From Acidobacteriota bacterium (GTDB lineage Bacteria; Acidobacteriota; Terriglobia; Terriglobales; Acidobacteriaceae), in the NCBI GenBank assembly GCA_003225175.1, contig QIBA01000028.1:1-64000 (forward strand): a DNA stretch of 64,000 nt, read 5' to 3'. The position numbers were made by a program, and so were the translations under genes. Under the pieces are notes generated by a model, which was not told where the DNA came from, searched no databases, and worked only from the letters and a program-made list of their open reading frames with translations. Of this stretch, positions 7,966 to 16,920 are shown piece after piece; position 1 is the stretch's first letter; every line of letters begins with the position of its first letter.

Positions 7966-10683
7966 ATGCGTAAGCTAATCGGCGTCTTAGTTGCGCTTGT
8001 TCTGATTGTTGTTATCGCGGTCATTGCGCTGCCTTCGCTGGTCAATGTGAACCAGTATCACGACAAAATCCAGGCAGAGCTCCAGCAGAAGCTTCACCGG
8101 CAGATAAAGCTGGGGGACATGAGTTTGAAGCTGATCCCATTTTCAATTCGCGTTTCGAGCGTTGAAATTGGGGAAGACCCAAAATTCAATACGGAAAGAC
8201 CATTCGCTTCGACGCAACAATTAGCCGTTAGCGCAAAATTGCTGCCTCTCCTGCATCACGACATCCAGGTGAATTCCGTTGAGTTAATCGATCCCAAGAT
8301 CGAACTGATACGTAACGCACAGGGAGTTTGGAATTTTGCCAGTCTGCAGGAACAGCCGGCTCCGGCTCCAGCTCCGAGCCAGCCGAGCAACGCTCAGCCA
8401 AGCCCTGCGAAACCCAGCCCGACCCCGAATCAGTCCCAACCTGCCCAACAAAAGTCTGGTCAGGCTTTTTCGCTTTCGCAGCTGAAAATCACGAATGGTC
8501 AAGTCGCGATCACGGATCAGCAGAAGCACCAGAGCCGTGCTGTTTATGACCACATCGATCTTGCCCTTTCCAACTACGCAGCGGGCAAGCCGTTTGATTT
8601 GTCACTGGCTGCTCATTTACCGGGACAAGGCGATCAGTATGTGAAATTCGACGGAACCGCCGGCCCCATGAACGACAAGAACTCGCTGGCGACGCCGCTT
8701 GACGGGCGCCTCAAGCTCAACCAGGTCTCGCTCGCGGGCGTGCAGAAGTTCCTAAATTCGCCGCAATTGCAGCAATACGACGCGAGCGCCAGTGGCGATG
8801 CCAGCGTGCGTAACGATAATGGGAACATGAACTCAGTCGGCCAGCTTCAGCTCAACAACGTCCGCGTGCGCGGGATCGAGATCGGATATCCGATCAAGGC
8901 TGACTACAACATCGGCGATAATCTGAACACAGATATCATCACGATCTCCAAATTGAACCTTAACCTTGGTCCCACGCCAATCAGCATGAGCGGCACTGTG
9001 AACACGCGGCCTACTCCGGCACAACTCAACGTTCAGTTGAAAGCGAGTAATGCCTCCCTCAGCGAAATGGCAAGGCTTGCGGGAGCGTTCGGAGTGGCTT
9101 TTAATCCAGGAACGCAAGTTGCGGGAACCCTGAACACTGACGTTCGTGCACAAGGCGCCGCTAATAAGCCGGCACTCAATGGAAACCTCAATGCGCAGAA
9201 CCTGGTGATCAGCGGCAAGGATATCCCGCAGCCTGTAAAGGTTCCCGCAATTAATCTGGAACTCACTCCGAACACGGTGAAATCCAATAATTTCACGGCG
9301 CAGAGCGGTGGGACGTCACTCAACGGCAACTTTGCCTTAACGAACTACACCTCGCCTAACGGAATTATCGACGCTGCGATCCGCACCTCGGGCGCGAACC
9401 TCGGCGAGTTGATCAATATTGCTAAAGCATATGGGGTCTCTGCAGCCGAAGGCATGAGCGGAACGGGATCGCTTTCGCTCGATGCGCACGTTCAAGGCCC
9501 CATCAAGCAGACAGATCGGCTTGTGTACAGCGGCACTGGATCGCTGCAGAACGCGACCATCAACATGCCAAATCTGACAAAACCGCTGATGGTCAAAACG
9601 GCGAACCTGCGCTTCGCACAGAACTCAGCGGTGCTCGAGAATATGCAAGCCTCACTCGGGAGCACGACCGCGACTGGAACGGCGACAGTACGCAATTTCT
9701 CCGCTCCCCAACTTCAGTTTGCTCTCAACGCTGACAAGTTGAACATCACCGAATTGCAGCAAATTACTGGCGGCAACAAGAAACGCGCTGCGGCCGATAG
9801 CTTCTCCCTGGTGCCATCCGCCTATGCGCAGGAACGTCCGGGCGGATCTATCTCGCACCTCGGAGGAACCGGAACTCTGAGTGTCGGCACGATCTTGTTC
9901 GATCAACTTGTGCTGAGCAATTTCAAGTCGAATCTAACCTTCTCCGGCGATCCGGCCGGCAACTTGATGCGCACGTTGAATGGGGACATCAATTTCAATA
10001 CTGGAAATGGAAAGTTTCAGGGTATCGATTTGCTGCATGAACTGAGCTCCATCGCCAAGTTCTCCCAATCACAGCCATCACAGGGCTACACCAACATCGT
10101 GAAGCTTGGCGGTCTCGTAAACATCAAGAATGGTGTGGCCAGCACCAATAACCTTCAGGCTTTGATTGACGGCGGGACTCTCGGCGCCGAAGGGACCGTA
10201 GACTTGGTTACGGAAGCACTGAACATGCGTGCGAACGCAGTGCTGGCCAAACAACTCAGTCAGAAGGTCGGCGGCACTGGCATTGGCGGTTATCTGAATA
10301 CAGCGCTAGCTAATAAGAATGGAGAGTTGGTAATTCCTGTGATCGTCACTGGAAACCTCAACAAACCAATGATCGCTCCCGATGTGCAGAAGCTCGCCCA
10401 GATGAAGCTGAACAATCTTCTGCCAACAGCAGGGAATCCGGGCGCGCTCACTAGCGGCATTGCCGGTCTGATTGGGGGCAAAGGTGCACAGCAGCAGGGC
10501 GGCGGGGTTCAAGGACTTCTCGGTGCGCTGAGCGGTCAGCAGCAACAGCAACAACAGCCGCAGTCGGACCAGGCTCAGCAGGGGAATGCCCCGAAGGGGA
10601 ACGCTCAGCAGCAGCAACAACAGCCGCAGCAGAATCCAGTGAACGACATCATTGGATTGTTTGGAAAAAAGAAAAAGAAGTAG
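7966..10683 (+). CDS. asmA: AsmA family protein
   Basis: A large inner-membrane-anchored periplasmic protein of the AsmA family (VPS13-like bridge proteins linked to phospholipid transport and outer-membrane assembly). The start at 7966 follows GGAAAGGGG and gives an N-terminal membrane helix (LIGVLVALVLIVVIAVIALPSLV). The AsmA core follows, with the typical DMSLKLIPFSIRVSSVEIGE segment. A Pro/Ala/Gln/Ser linker sits near residues 120-155. The middle is long beta-rich repeats, with conserved LNMRANAVLAKQLS and LVIPVIVTGNLNKPMIAPD near the end. The last ~70 residues are Gln-rich tracts and a GLFGKKKKK tail. At 905 residues it is in the family range. Transport activity is inferred, not shown. 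Confidence 0.85.
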   Translation: MRKLIGVLVALVLIVVIAVIALPSLVNVNQYHDKIQAELQQKLHRQIKLGDMSLKLIPFSIRVSSVEIGEDPKFNTERPFASTQQLAVSAKLLPLLHHDIQVNSVELIDPKIELIRNAQGVWNFASLQEQPAPAPAPSQPSNAQPSPAKPSPTPNQSQPAQQKSGQAFSLSQLKITNGQVAITDQQKHQSRAVYDHIDLALSNYAAGKPFDLSLAAHLPGQGDQYVKFDGTAGPMNDKNSLATPLDGRLKLNQVSLAGVQKFLNSPQLQQYDASASGDASVRNDNGNMNSVGQLQLNNVRVRGIEIGYPIKADYNIGDNLNTDIITISKLNLNLGPTPISMSGTVNTRPTPAQLNVQLKASNASLSEMARLAGAFGVAFNPGTQVAGTLNTDVRAQGAANKPALNGNLNAQNLVISGKDIPQPVKVPAINLELTPNTVKSNNFTAQSGGTSLNGNFALTNYTSPNGIIDAAIRTSGANLGELINIAKAYGVSAAEGMSGTGSLSLDAHVQGPIKQTDRLVYSGTGSLQNATINMPNLTKPLMVKTANLRFAQNSAVLENMQASLGSTTATGTATVRNFSAPQLQFALNADKLNITELQQITGGNKKRAAADSFSLVPSAYAQERPGGSISHLGGTGTLSVGTILFDQLVLSNFKSNLTFSGDPAGNLMRTLNGDINFNTGNGKFQGIDLLHELSSIAKFSQSQPSQGYTNIVKLGGLVNIKNGVASTNNLQALIDGGTLGAEGTVDLVTEALNMRANAVLAKQLSQKVGGTGIGGYLNTALANKNGELVIPVIVTGNLNKPMIAPDVQKLAQMKLNNLLPTAGNPGALTSGIAGLIGGKGAQQQGGGVQGLLGALSGQQQQQQQPQSDQAQQGNAPKGNAQQQQQQPQQNPVNDIIGLFGKKKKK

Positions 10684-10698
10684 CTCTCGGATCAAGAC

Positions 10699-10751
10699 CT
10701 GTGGCACAGGGCGTTCAATCGTGCCTGCCCAACTCGGCGCCTGTGCCACAG
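10699..10751. repeat. 12-bp perfect inverted repeat after asmA
   Basis: CTGTGGCACAGG (10699-10710) and CCTGTGCCACAG (10740-10751) form a perfect 12-bp stem with a 29-nt loop. It starts 15 bp after the asmA stop and has no T tract, so it is probably an intergenic repeat or an RNA-stabilising hairpin rather than a classic terminator. Confidence 0.6.
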
Positions 10752-10862
10752 CGACAATCCTGTGCACATCCGACCAACTGGAATCAACGGTTCTTCACAT
10801 CTTCATTTGCAGGTCGTGCTCCCGAGTCGTATCGTTCTCTGCAGGTGTCTATTTAACTAGGC

Positions 10863-11327
10863 ATGACCCTTTTTGAGGCGAAGGAATACGATCCGAGTGT
10901 TGAGAAACGGCTTCGCCTGTATGCGATTGCCGGGCTAGTAGTGCTTGTGATTCTTGGCTTCCTTGTGTATCACTTCTGGGACTGGCGCGAGGAGCACGCA
11001 GTGAACAGGCTGCTCACCGCGATCGAGCACAAGGACTACGAGAAGGCCTACGCGATCTGGAATGCCGATCCGGACTGGAAGCAGCATCCGCAAAAATACG
11101 CCGGATACAACTTTGGTACTTTCGAGTTGGATTGGGGTCCGACCGGCGAATACGGAGAAATTCGTTCGCACACCATCCGCACGTCAATCACGCCGAAGAA
11201 TTCGAGTGGCGTGGTCGTGATCTCGATGATCAATGATCGCAAGGTACCACTGGCGCTGTGGGTAGAGAAGAAGGACAAGAGCATTACCTTTCTGCCGCCA
11301 ACCTTAAATATTAGGATTGAACCGTAG
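10863..11327 (+). CDS. Small single-span membrane protein, unknown function
   Basis: 154 residues. After a charged cytoplasmic N-terminus there is one transmembrane helix (about residues 20-40, YAIAGLVVLVILGFLVYHFW). The soluble domain, probably periplasmic, starts with a helix pair (AVNRLLTAIEHKDYEKAYAIW), then aromatic-rich strands. The helical part resembles the first TPR/DUF4878-like helices in small accessory proteins, but no family is recognised. No clear ribosome site is seen before the ATG. It stands alone after asmA. Confidence 0.65.
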   Translation: MTLFEAKEYDPSVEKRLRLYAIAGLVVLVILGFLVYHFWDWREEHAVNRLLTAIEHKDYEKAYAIWNADPDWKQHPQKYAGYNFGTFELDWGPTGEYGEIRSHTIRTSITPKNSSGVVVISMINDRKVPLALWVEKKDKSITFLPPTLNIRIEP

Positions 11328-11329
11328 CG

Positions 11330-11364
11330 TTCAGCACTCAGGGTTCAGCATTCAGCTTTCAGCT
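11330..11364. repeat. CAGCACTCAG/CAGCATTCAG repeat, left copy
   Basis: A short run of units related to TTCAGCACTCAG, TTCAGCATTCAG and CTTTCAGCT. A related tract in opposite orientation lies at 11826-11858. The two bracket the four-helix-bundle pseudogene. Confidence 0.55.
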
Positions 11365-11426
11365 AAGGCCACTCAGTGGATTGGTGGGCTGACAAGCTAC
11401 AATCGGCGACCTAACTCGGAGCCGCT

Positions 11427-11809
11427 ATGAAAAACTTCCGAGACCTTAACGTCTGGCGAAAGTCGCACGAGCTCACGCTGGCAGCATACAAGCAAACAAC
11501 AGTATTTCCGATTGAAGAGCGGTTTGGTCTCACATCACAGATACGGAGAAGCGCCGCGTCGATCGCGGTCAACATTGCGAAAGGATGTGGTCGACGGGGG
11601 AATTCAGAATTTCACCGTTTTTGACGATTGCAATGGGTTCAGCTAGTGAACTCGAATACCACCTCTTCCTTGCAAAGGATCTCGGATATCTGAGGGTCTG
11701 AGCTTATGCAGCGCTCAACGAAGGCGTTATTGAAGTCAAGCGAATGGTTGCTTCGTTGCTTCGAAGAGTTGATGAGGTACGCTCAAACAACAAGGCAGCT
11801 GGAATCTAA
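11427..11809 (+). pseudogene. Four-helix bundle protein (S23/IVP family), broken
   Basis: The N-terminal part (MKNFRDLNVWRKSHELTL, then IRRSAASIAVNIAKGCGRRG) is typical of the four-helix-bundle family first seen in 23S rRNA intervening sequences. Frame 1 ends at a TGA after EFHRF. The match continues in the next frame with LTIAMGSASELEYHLFLAKDLGYL, so one base is missing in the T5 run near 11619-11623. A second in-frame stop follows GYLRV, and the family-like end (VIEVKRMVASLLRRV) comes after it. With a frameshift and a stop, it is almost certainly inactive. The normal function of the family is unclear. Confidence 0.8.
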
Positions 11810-11825
11810 TGACACTGTCCTACGG

Positions 11826-11858
11826 CTGAGTGCTGAGTGCCCGAATGCTGAGTGCTAG
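11826..11858. repeat. CTGAGTGCTGAG repeat, right copy
   Basis: CTGAGTGCTGAGTGC followed by AATGCTGAGTGCTAGG is the reverse complement, with small changes, of the tract at 11330-11364. It runs into the 3' end of fabD (minus strand), whose stop is at 11855-11857. Confidence 0.55.
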
Positions 11859-12802
11859 GTGTGCAGCGCAGAGAGCGTCTTTTGCAGTGACTCCTCGTTC
11901 TCTACATTCAATCCCATTTTAGATCTATCAATCTGGCGTAGCAGACCGGTGAGCACTTTGCCCGGTCCGACTTCGATAAATGTCTGAACTCCTGCGCTGA
12001 TTAGCGCCTGAATAGAGCGCACCCACTGCACTGCGCCAGTGACTTGACGAATGAGAGCTTCGCGAGCTTCTGCCGCACCCTGAATTGGATTTGCGTCGAC
12101 ATTCGTGATCACGGGAACGCGCATTGCAGAAAATCGCAAACCGCGCAAATCAGCGGCGAGTCGATCCTGCGCGGGCTGCATGAGCGCACAGTGGAAGGGA
12201 GCGCTTACCGGCAGCATCACAGCGCGTTTGGCGCCTTTTTCCCTGGCCAGCTCCGCGGCTCGTTCCACAGTGGCCTTGTTGCCTGAGATCACGATCTGGT
12301 CAGGTGAGTTGATGTTGGCTGGGGATACCGTGCCAACGGTCTCTTGCGCAGCCCGGCGGCATACTGCTTCAAGCGGATCAAGAGCGAGGGCCAGAATCGC
12401 TGCCATAGCTCCTACTCCCACGGGCACAGCTTCCTGCATGTATTTGCCGCGCTTTGCCACGGTGCGCACCGCGTCAACGAAGCTGAGCGTACCGGCGGCA
12501 ACGTGGGCGGAGTACTCGCCAAGACTGTGTCCCGCGACGTATTGCGGCTGAATGCCCTGCTCTGCCAACACGCGCTGAGCGGCGACTGAAGCTGTGAGAA
12601 TCGCCGGCTGAGTAATCTCGGTGAGCTTCAGCTTTTCTTCTGGTCCTTCAAAGCAAACTTGGGAGAGCGAATAACCGAGGGCCGCGTCGGCCTCAACAAA
12701 GGCTTCGCGCGCGACTGAATATGTCTCGGCGAGTTCTTTGCCCATTCCGACTGCCTGTGATCCTTGTCCGGGAAAAAGGAAAGCGAGGGGAGATGTGCTC
12801 AT
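11855..12802 (-). CDS. fabD: Malonyl-CoA:ACP transacylase
   Basis: It transfers malonyl from CoA to acyl carrier protein, the entry step for fatty-acid chain extension. It has the family start FLFPGQGSQAVGMGKEL, the nucleophilic-serine motif GHSLGEY, the Q-rich oxyanion segment, and the histidine region PVSAPFHCALMQPA. GPGKVLTGLL follows near the end. 315-317 residues is the usual size. I use the ATG (MSTSPLAF) rather than the TTG two codons upstream. No other fab genes are adjacent, so it is outside the usual fab cluster. Confidence 0.96.
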   Translation of the reverse strand: MSTSPLAFLFPGQGSQAVGMGKELAETYSVAREAFVEADAALGYSLSQVCFEGPEEKLKLTEITQPAILTASVAAQRVLAEQGIQPQYVAGHSLGEYSAHVAAGTLSFVDAVRTVAKRGKYMQEAVPVGVGAMAAILALALDPLEAVCRRAAQETVGTVSPANINSPDQIVISGNKATVERAAELAREKGAKRAVMLPVSAPFHCALMQPAQDRLAADLRGLRFSAMRVPVITNVDANPIQGAAEAREALIRQVTGAVQWVRSIQALISAGVQTFIEVGPGKVLTGLLRQIDRSKMGLNVENEESLQKTLSALHT

Positions 12803-12899
12803 GGCCAAAGATGAGTTTAATCAGAATTTATGTTCACCGGGGCAAATGCCATCGCGATTTGGGCTGAGGCATCGGCGATCAGATGATTGGGAATCTGGC

Positions 12900-13616
12900 T
12901 TAGAACAATCTTGATCCAGCGCTCGCCAGATTGGGAGCTGTAATCTCCAGTTGCCGCGAGAGCCATGTCTCAAGATCGGATTTCGCAAGTGGGGCGATTG
13001 TCGTGAAACGGATGCCGACGCGACCGGTATTGTTCGTCCAGACGAATTCGCCTTTAGCTTCGAGTATGCGATTCAGCCCGGGTAGCTGCATTCTCAATTG
13101 CACGGGACCTGTCATATCGCTGGTTCGGTTTGTCCCAAGAGCAACTCCACCCTCGCTGATGTTGGTGAGCGGGACCGGCACATCGCGGACCGAACCATAG
13201 CTCATATGCACGGTCGCGTTCACCGCGTGACGGTGATAGCGGCGGCGTTCGCGCAGAATCAGCCCATGCGCAGCGCGCAGACTGCGGGCTGCACGATCGG
13301 ACGAAACTGGCTTGTCGAGCACAAAATTGGCGCCCAATTCAAAGGCGCCTTTCACGCTCGTTGTTCTGTTGGTGATGGCGAAAACGATCGACTTCGAATT
13401 GGACTTGCCCCGCCGCAGCTCCTTGATCACTTCGCAGCCGCTTTGGACGTCATCACAATCGACGAGGATCGCGTCGAACTTGCGGCTGCAAATGGTTTGC
13501 CTGGCGGCGTCGGTTGAGGTAACCGTCTCCATGTCAATGGTTACTGTTTCCAGCACGCGGCGGATAACGCGCAGTACCTCCTGGTCGCGTGTGAGGAGCA
13601 GCGCTTTCAGCATCAC
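12900..13616 (-). CDS. Receiver domain-PilZ fusion protein
   Basis: The N-terminal ~110 residues resemble a response-regulator receiver. They have the likely phospho-acceptor D53 (ILVDCDD), T82 (AITNRT) and K102 (VLDKPVS). The acidic pair near the N-terminus is reduced to one Asp (LLTRDQEV), so phosphorylation may be weak or lost. The C-terminal PilZ domain has the c-di-GMP signature: RRYHRH (RxxxR) around residue 125 and NISEGG (NxSxxG). An output that senses both a phosphorelay and c-di-GMP is inferred. It lies upstream of fabD on the same strand, with no partner kinase nearby. Confidence 0.85.
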   Translation of the reverse strand: MMLKALLLTRDQEVLRVIRRVLETVTIDMETVTSTDAARQTICSRKFDAILVDCDDVQSGCEVIKELRRGKSNSKSIVFAITNRTTSVKGAFELGANFVLDKPVSSDRAARSLRAAHGLILRERRRYHRHAVNATVHMSYGSVRDVPVPLTNISEGGVALGTNRTSDMTGPVQLRMQLPGLNRILEAKGEFVWTNNTGRVGIRFTTIAPLAKSDLETWLSRQLEITAPNLASAGSRLF

Positions 13617-13763
13617 CGTGAAAATGTACCTTCCTTATAACCCAAGGAACAAATAACGGACGTAACTGACCTCCCGCGTATGCACGTTAAATCATTGATT
13701 TAGCTTGGAAGTGGCTGATTGCAAAGCACGCCTCGGCACAGGCAGAAAGCGTGCCATGGGAAA

Positions 13764-14426
13764 TTAACGCAGTTGCTTTTTCGCGAGCCGGGAGGGCTTG
13801 GTAGCTTTTGCGGACTTCTCTGCCGTGCTCGTGGCAGATCCCGCTTGGGCCTTCATCTCGTCGATAATCGAATACAGCTTGGATCGATCGACTACCTCGA
13901 CGAAAGGCTTACCATAGGCTTTGTTCGAGACTACGTAGATGGTTGGCGTGTGCTCGATGCCAACGCGTTGTCCAACAGCAAAATCTGTCTTCACTTCGCC
14001 CGCAAACTTGCCATCAGGATCTACGACGAACGGAAGCGAAGTCTTGTTCTGCGCAGCAAACTTCTCGGCGTTACTGCGCAAATTCTCGGGCGTGATCGCC
14101 GGCTGATTCTCAAAGCAATAGTCACGCCAGGCGGCTCCCAGAGCCTTCGATTTGCTGTCAAAATATTTCGCGATTACCGCGGCGTCGAACGACCAGTTGT
14201 GCTTCGGTAGCGGGAAATCATAGCGAACAATAGGGATGTTGTACGTCTTTGCGGCTTCTTTCAGCAGGGGGTTAGCGTTTGCACAATCCGGACACTGCAA
14301 GTCGACGAACTCGACAATGGCAACGCTCTGTCCCGGCGGGGGTTTCAGCGCTGAGGTGTCGGCTGAGTAGCTGAAGTTAGCAAACATAAGTAGGGCGGCA
14401 ACGATGATAAGAACTCGTGAAAGCAT
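13764..14426 (-). CDS. DsbA-like thiol oxidoreductase
   Basis: A periplasmic thioredoxin-fold protein, 220 residues. It has a signal peptide (MLSRVLIIVAALLMFANFSYSA), the redox site CPDC (C45, C48) in VEFVDLQCPDC, and the cis-proline loop HTPTIYV. The long helical insertion between them matches the DsbA/thioredoxin_4 group. CPDC in place of CPHC suggests a redox potential unlike classical DsbA. A Lys/Ala-rich tail follows. It probably introduces or exchanges disulfides in exported proteins. The partner is unknown. Confidence 0.88.
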   Translation of the reverse strand: MLSRVLIIVAALLMFANFSYSADTSALKPPPGQSVAIVEFVDLQCPDCANANPLLKEAAKTYNIPIVRYDFPLPKHNWSFDAAVIAKYFDSKSKALGAAWRDYCFENQPAITPENLRSNAEKFAAQNKTSLPFVVDPDGKFAGEVKTDFAVGQRVGIEHTPTIYVVSNKAYGKPFVEVVDRSKLYSIIDEMKAQAGSATSTAEKSAKATKPSRLAKKQLR

Positions 14427-14579
14427 GGCTAGTTAGACTCGATGACCAAGGCTGATACTGAGAATATTTTATCGCGGAGGGATAGACTTGCGCTTGGGAC
14501 CGCGATTTCTGCCGTGCCCACATCGCTGATGCCGGTTCGTTCGGTGAACAGCTCGCTATGCCGATGCCTTGGATACAAC

Positions 14580-14831
14580 TCAGGAGCCGGATACTTGTCG
14601 TTTGGCGGCTGTTTGCCGGGCGAGATGGGCGAGACCAGATTGTGTGATTCTGACGATCGAGCGCCCAAAGGCGTTCTCCCGTTCTACGAAGCCCCGGTCG
14701 TTGGCTTCTTCCCAAACCGGAAGCTTGGGGCACGACGTGCGCCATGCTTCCATCGCTTCTTCGTAGCTTCGTTCGCCTCTTGCCAGCCAGGCGAGGAAGT
14801 CGACGATCAGTGCTTCGACGGTGTCACTCAC
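14580..14831 (-). CDS. Conserved small protein of unknown function
   Basis: 83 residues, soluble, no signal peptide. The sequence (MSDTVEALIVDFLAWLARG, YEEAMEAWRTSCPKLPVWE) followed by RITQSGLAHL looks like a small winged-helix-type fold, with a C-terminal strand-helix like the end of MarR-like domains. I recall similar short proteins in acidobacteria and proteobacteria, but no known function. The reading frame and composition look coding. Confidence 0.6.
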   Translation of the reverse strand: MSDTVEALIVDFLAWLARGERSYEEAMEAWRTSCPKLPVWEEANDRGFVERENAFGRSIVRITQSGLAHLARQTAAKRQVSGS

Positions 14832-14996
14832 ACGATATTTTTACCACTGGCCGCGTAAAGACGCAGCACGCTGCGTCTCTTCCAGAACGGCTGCTCTGGA
14901 CGACTCGTTCGACAGCTCCGACTTGACCCTCCTTTTGGGTAGCAGAAGCATCTAGCCAAATATCGCTGTTTTTTAGTGACATTTCAGGAGTGGTTT

Positions 14997-16793
14997 ATGA
15001 ACTTCAGAGTCCCAGCTCTATGTTTGCTGCTGTCCGGACTTGTTGCCGCGCAGGTTCCCAATCCCACGTCTCAGCCACCCGCGGAGCAGAATCCGAACGG
15101 CTACGCCCAAGGTACTAGCACAACCGAAACCGGTGAGACTGTACCGTTGTTCAAAGTCCAAGTTGTAAGCCGGACAATCGAAGCAGTGAATTACCGCCAT
15201 CTTGGAGGAGAAACCAAAGTAGGCATGATGGGCACAACGCTTATGCCGCAGGCCAAGGGCGATGCCCACGTGGACAGCCGCCATGGCCGCGTAGTCATCA
15301 GCGCCAAAGTTGACAAGATCGGTCCAGCCTCCCAATTTGGGCCTGAGTACCTGACGTATGTGATGTGGGCGATTACGCCAGAGGGCCGCGCACAGAACCT
15401 GGGCGAGCTGCCGCTCAAAGACGATCATGCGCAGCTCGACGTAACTACTGACCTGCAGACGTTCGGGTTGATTGTTACTGCTGAGCCATATTTCTCGGTG
15501 ACCCAGCCGAGCGATGTGGTTGTAATGGAAAACAGAGTCTTACCCGATACTAAGGGGCAAATCTCAGAGGTAACGGCTAAGTACGAACTGCTCCCTCGCG
15601 GACAATACGTCAAAACCGAGAGCGCGCGAGGTGTGCAGCCTCTCGCGGAAGATGTTGAGCACGATCACCACAAAGTTCCGCTGGGATTACTTGAAGCTCG
15701 CAATGCAGTGCGTCTAGCCCAGGCTGCCGAAGCCGATCAGTACGCCGCCGATTCGTTGGCCAAGGCACAGGCATCGCTCGATCGCGCTGAGGACTACTAC
15801 CGTCGCAAACAGTGGAAACCAGTCGAGACCGCGGCCCGCGACGCCGCCCAGAATGCCGAAGACGCACGCGTCATCGCATTGCGACGACGCGAGCAGAAGT
15901 CAATTGCCGAGGCGCAGGAACGTGAGCGGCAGCGAACGGACGAAGCTCGCGCGCGCGCCACCGCTGCTGAGGCCGAACAGCAGCGCGAGGCGGAACAACG
16001 TGCTCGCGCCGAGGAGGATCGCCGAGCTGCTGAAGCTGCGCGTCAACAGGCGGAGTCGGCACAGCAGCAGGCCGAGCAGGCACGTCAGGCAGCTCTGACG
16101 GCGCAGCAGCAAGCGGAGGCTCAGCGACTTGCCGCCGAGCAACAGGCTCAGCAAGCGCAGCAACAGACGCAACAAGCTCAACAGCAGGCACAACAGGCAG
16201 AGCAGGAGAAAGAGGCTTTGCGTCAGCGCCTGCAACAACAACTCAACACGATCCTGCAAACGCGGGACACAGCTCGTGGATTGATCGTGAACATGTCCGA
16301 CGTGCTTTTTGACACAAACCGCTACACGCTCAAACCAGGGGCAAGAGAGAAACTGGCGAAGGTCTCAGGAATTCTGCTCGCGTATCCAGGGCTGAAAGTG
16401 CAAGTGGAAGGCTACACCGACAGCACCGGCACTCCAGATTACAACCAGCATCTCTCAGAGCAGCGCGCTATGACAGTTCGTGATTATCTCGTTGGACAAG
16501 GCATAAACATGAACAGCGTCACGGCCCAGGGATTCGGCCCGAACGAGCCGGTGGCGAGCAATGCCACTGCCGCCGGTCGCCAGCAGAATCGCCGCGTGCA
16601 GATGGTCGTCTCCGGCGAGCCAATCGGCGAGGTCGCCTCGGCGCAAGGCATGCCTTCGAACGGTGCTGCCGATCAGCAATATCAAAATCAGCAGTACCAA
16701 AATCAGGCGCCTGTGTCACAGCCGTCTCATCAACAACTGCAGACCCAACCCTCGCAGATGCCGCAACAGCAACAGCCAACAGTTCCACGGTGA
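14997..16793 (+). CDS. OmpA-family protein with coiled-coil middle
   Basis: 598 residues. The start at 14997 has AGGAG six bases upstream and gives a signal peptide (MNFRVPALCLLLSGLVAAQ). Residues ~20-220 are a beta-rich domain with conserved histidines, shared with acidobacterial OmpA-like proteins. Then comes a helical DUF4398-like segment (AVRLAQAAEADQYAADSLAKA) and a long Ala/Gln/Arg/Glu coiled coil. The OmpA domain (LFDTNRYTLKPGAREKLAK, GYTDSTG, NQHLSEQRA, NRRVQMVV) keeps the Asp and Arg that bind peptidoglycan. The tail is Gln/Pro-rich. It likely ties the outer membrane to the cell wall. A terminator follows. Confidence 0.88.
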   Translation: MNFRVPALCLLLSGLVAAQVPNPTSQPPAEQNPNGYAQGTSTTETGETVPLFKVQVVSRTIEAVNYRHLGGETKVGMMGTTLMPQAKGDAHVDSRHGRVVISAKVDKIGPASQFGPEYLTYVMWAITPEGRAQNLGELPLKDDHAQLDVTTDLQTFGLIVTAEPYFSVTQPSDVVVMENRVLPDTKGQISEVTAKYELLPRGQYVKTESARGVQPLAEDVEHDHHKVPLGLLEARNAVRLAQAAEADQYAADSLAKAQASLDRAEDYYRRKQWKPVETAARDAAQNAEDARVIALRRREQKSIAEAQERERQRTDEARARATAAEAEQQREAEQRARAEEDRRAAEAARQQAESAQQQAEQARQAALTAQQQAEAQRLAAEQQAQQAQQQTQQAQQQAQQAEQEKEALRQRLQQQLNTILQTRDTARGLIVNMSDVLFDTNRYTLKPGAREKLAKVSGILLAYPGLKVQVEGYTDSTGTPDYNQHLSEQRAMTVRDYLVGQGINMNSVTAQGFGPNEPVASNATAAGRQQNRRVQMVVSGEPIGEVASAQGMPSNGAADQQYQNQQYQNQAPVSQPSHQQLQTQPSQMPQQQQPTVPR

Positions 16794-16810
16794 AGTGAAG
16801 CTAGTGAATG

Positions 16811-16836
16811 AAAGGCCGGCGCTTCCGCCGGCCTTT
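16811..16836 (+). terminator. Rho-independent terminator after the OmpA-family gene
   Basis: AAAGGCCGGCG and CGCCGGCCTTT form a perfect 11-bp stem with a CTTC loop and a short T-rich tail. It lies 18 bp after the stop codon. Confidence 0.85.
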
Positions 16837-16920
16837 GTTGTATTCGGATTTCGCCAGAGACGCATGCTCCGCCTTCGTCAAACCGTATGAGCAGGGACGC
16901 TCCTGTAAAATCGAGCGTTT

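Noticed and set aside
11427-11809. In-frame TGA after GYLRV in the four-helix-bundle gene as a third selenocysteine codon
   Set aside because: The gene also has a one-base frameshift, the family has no conserved Cys at this point, and no SECIS-like hairpin follows. It is a pseudogene.
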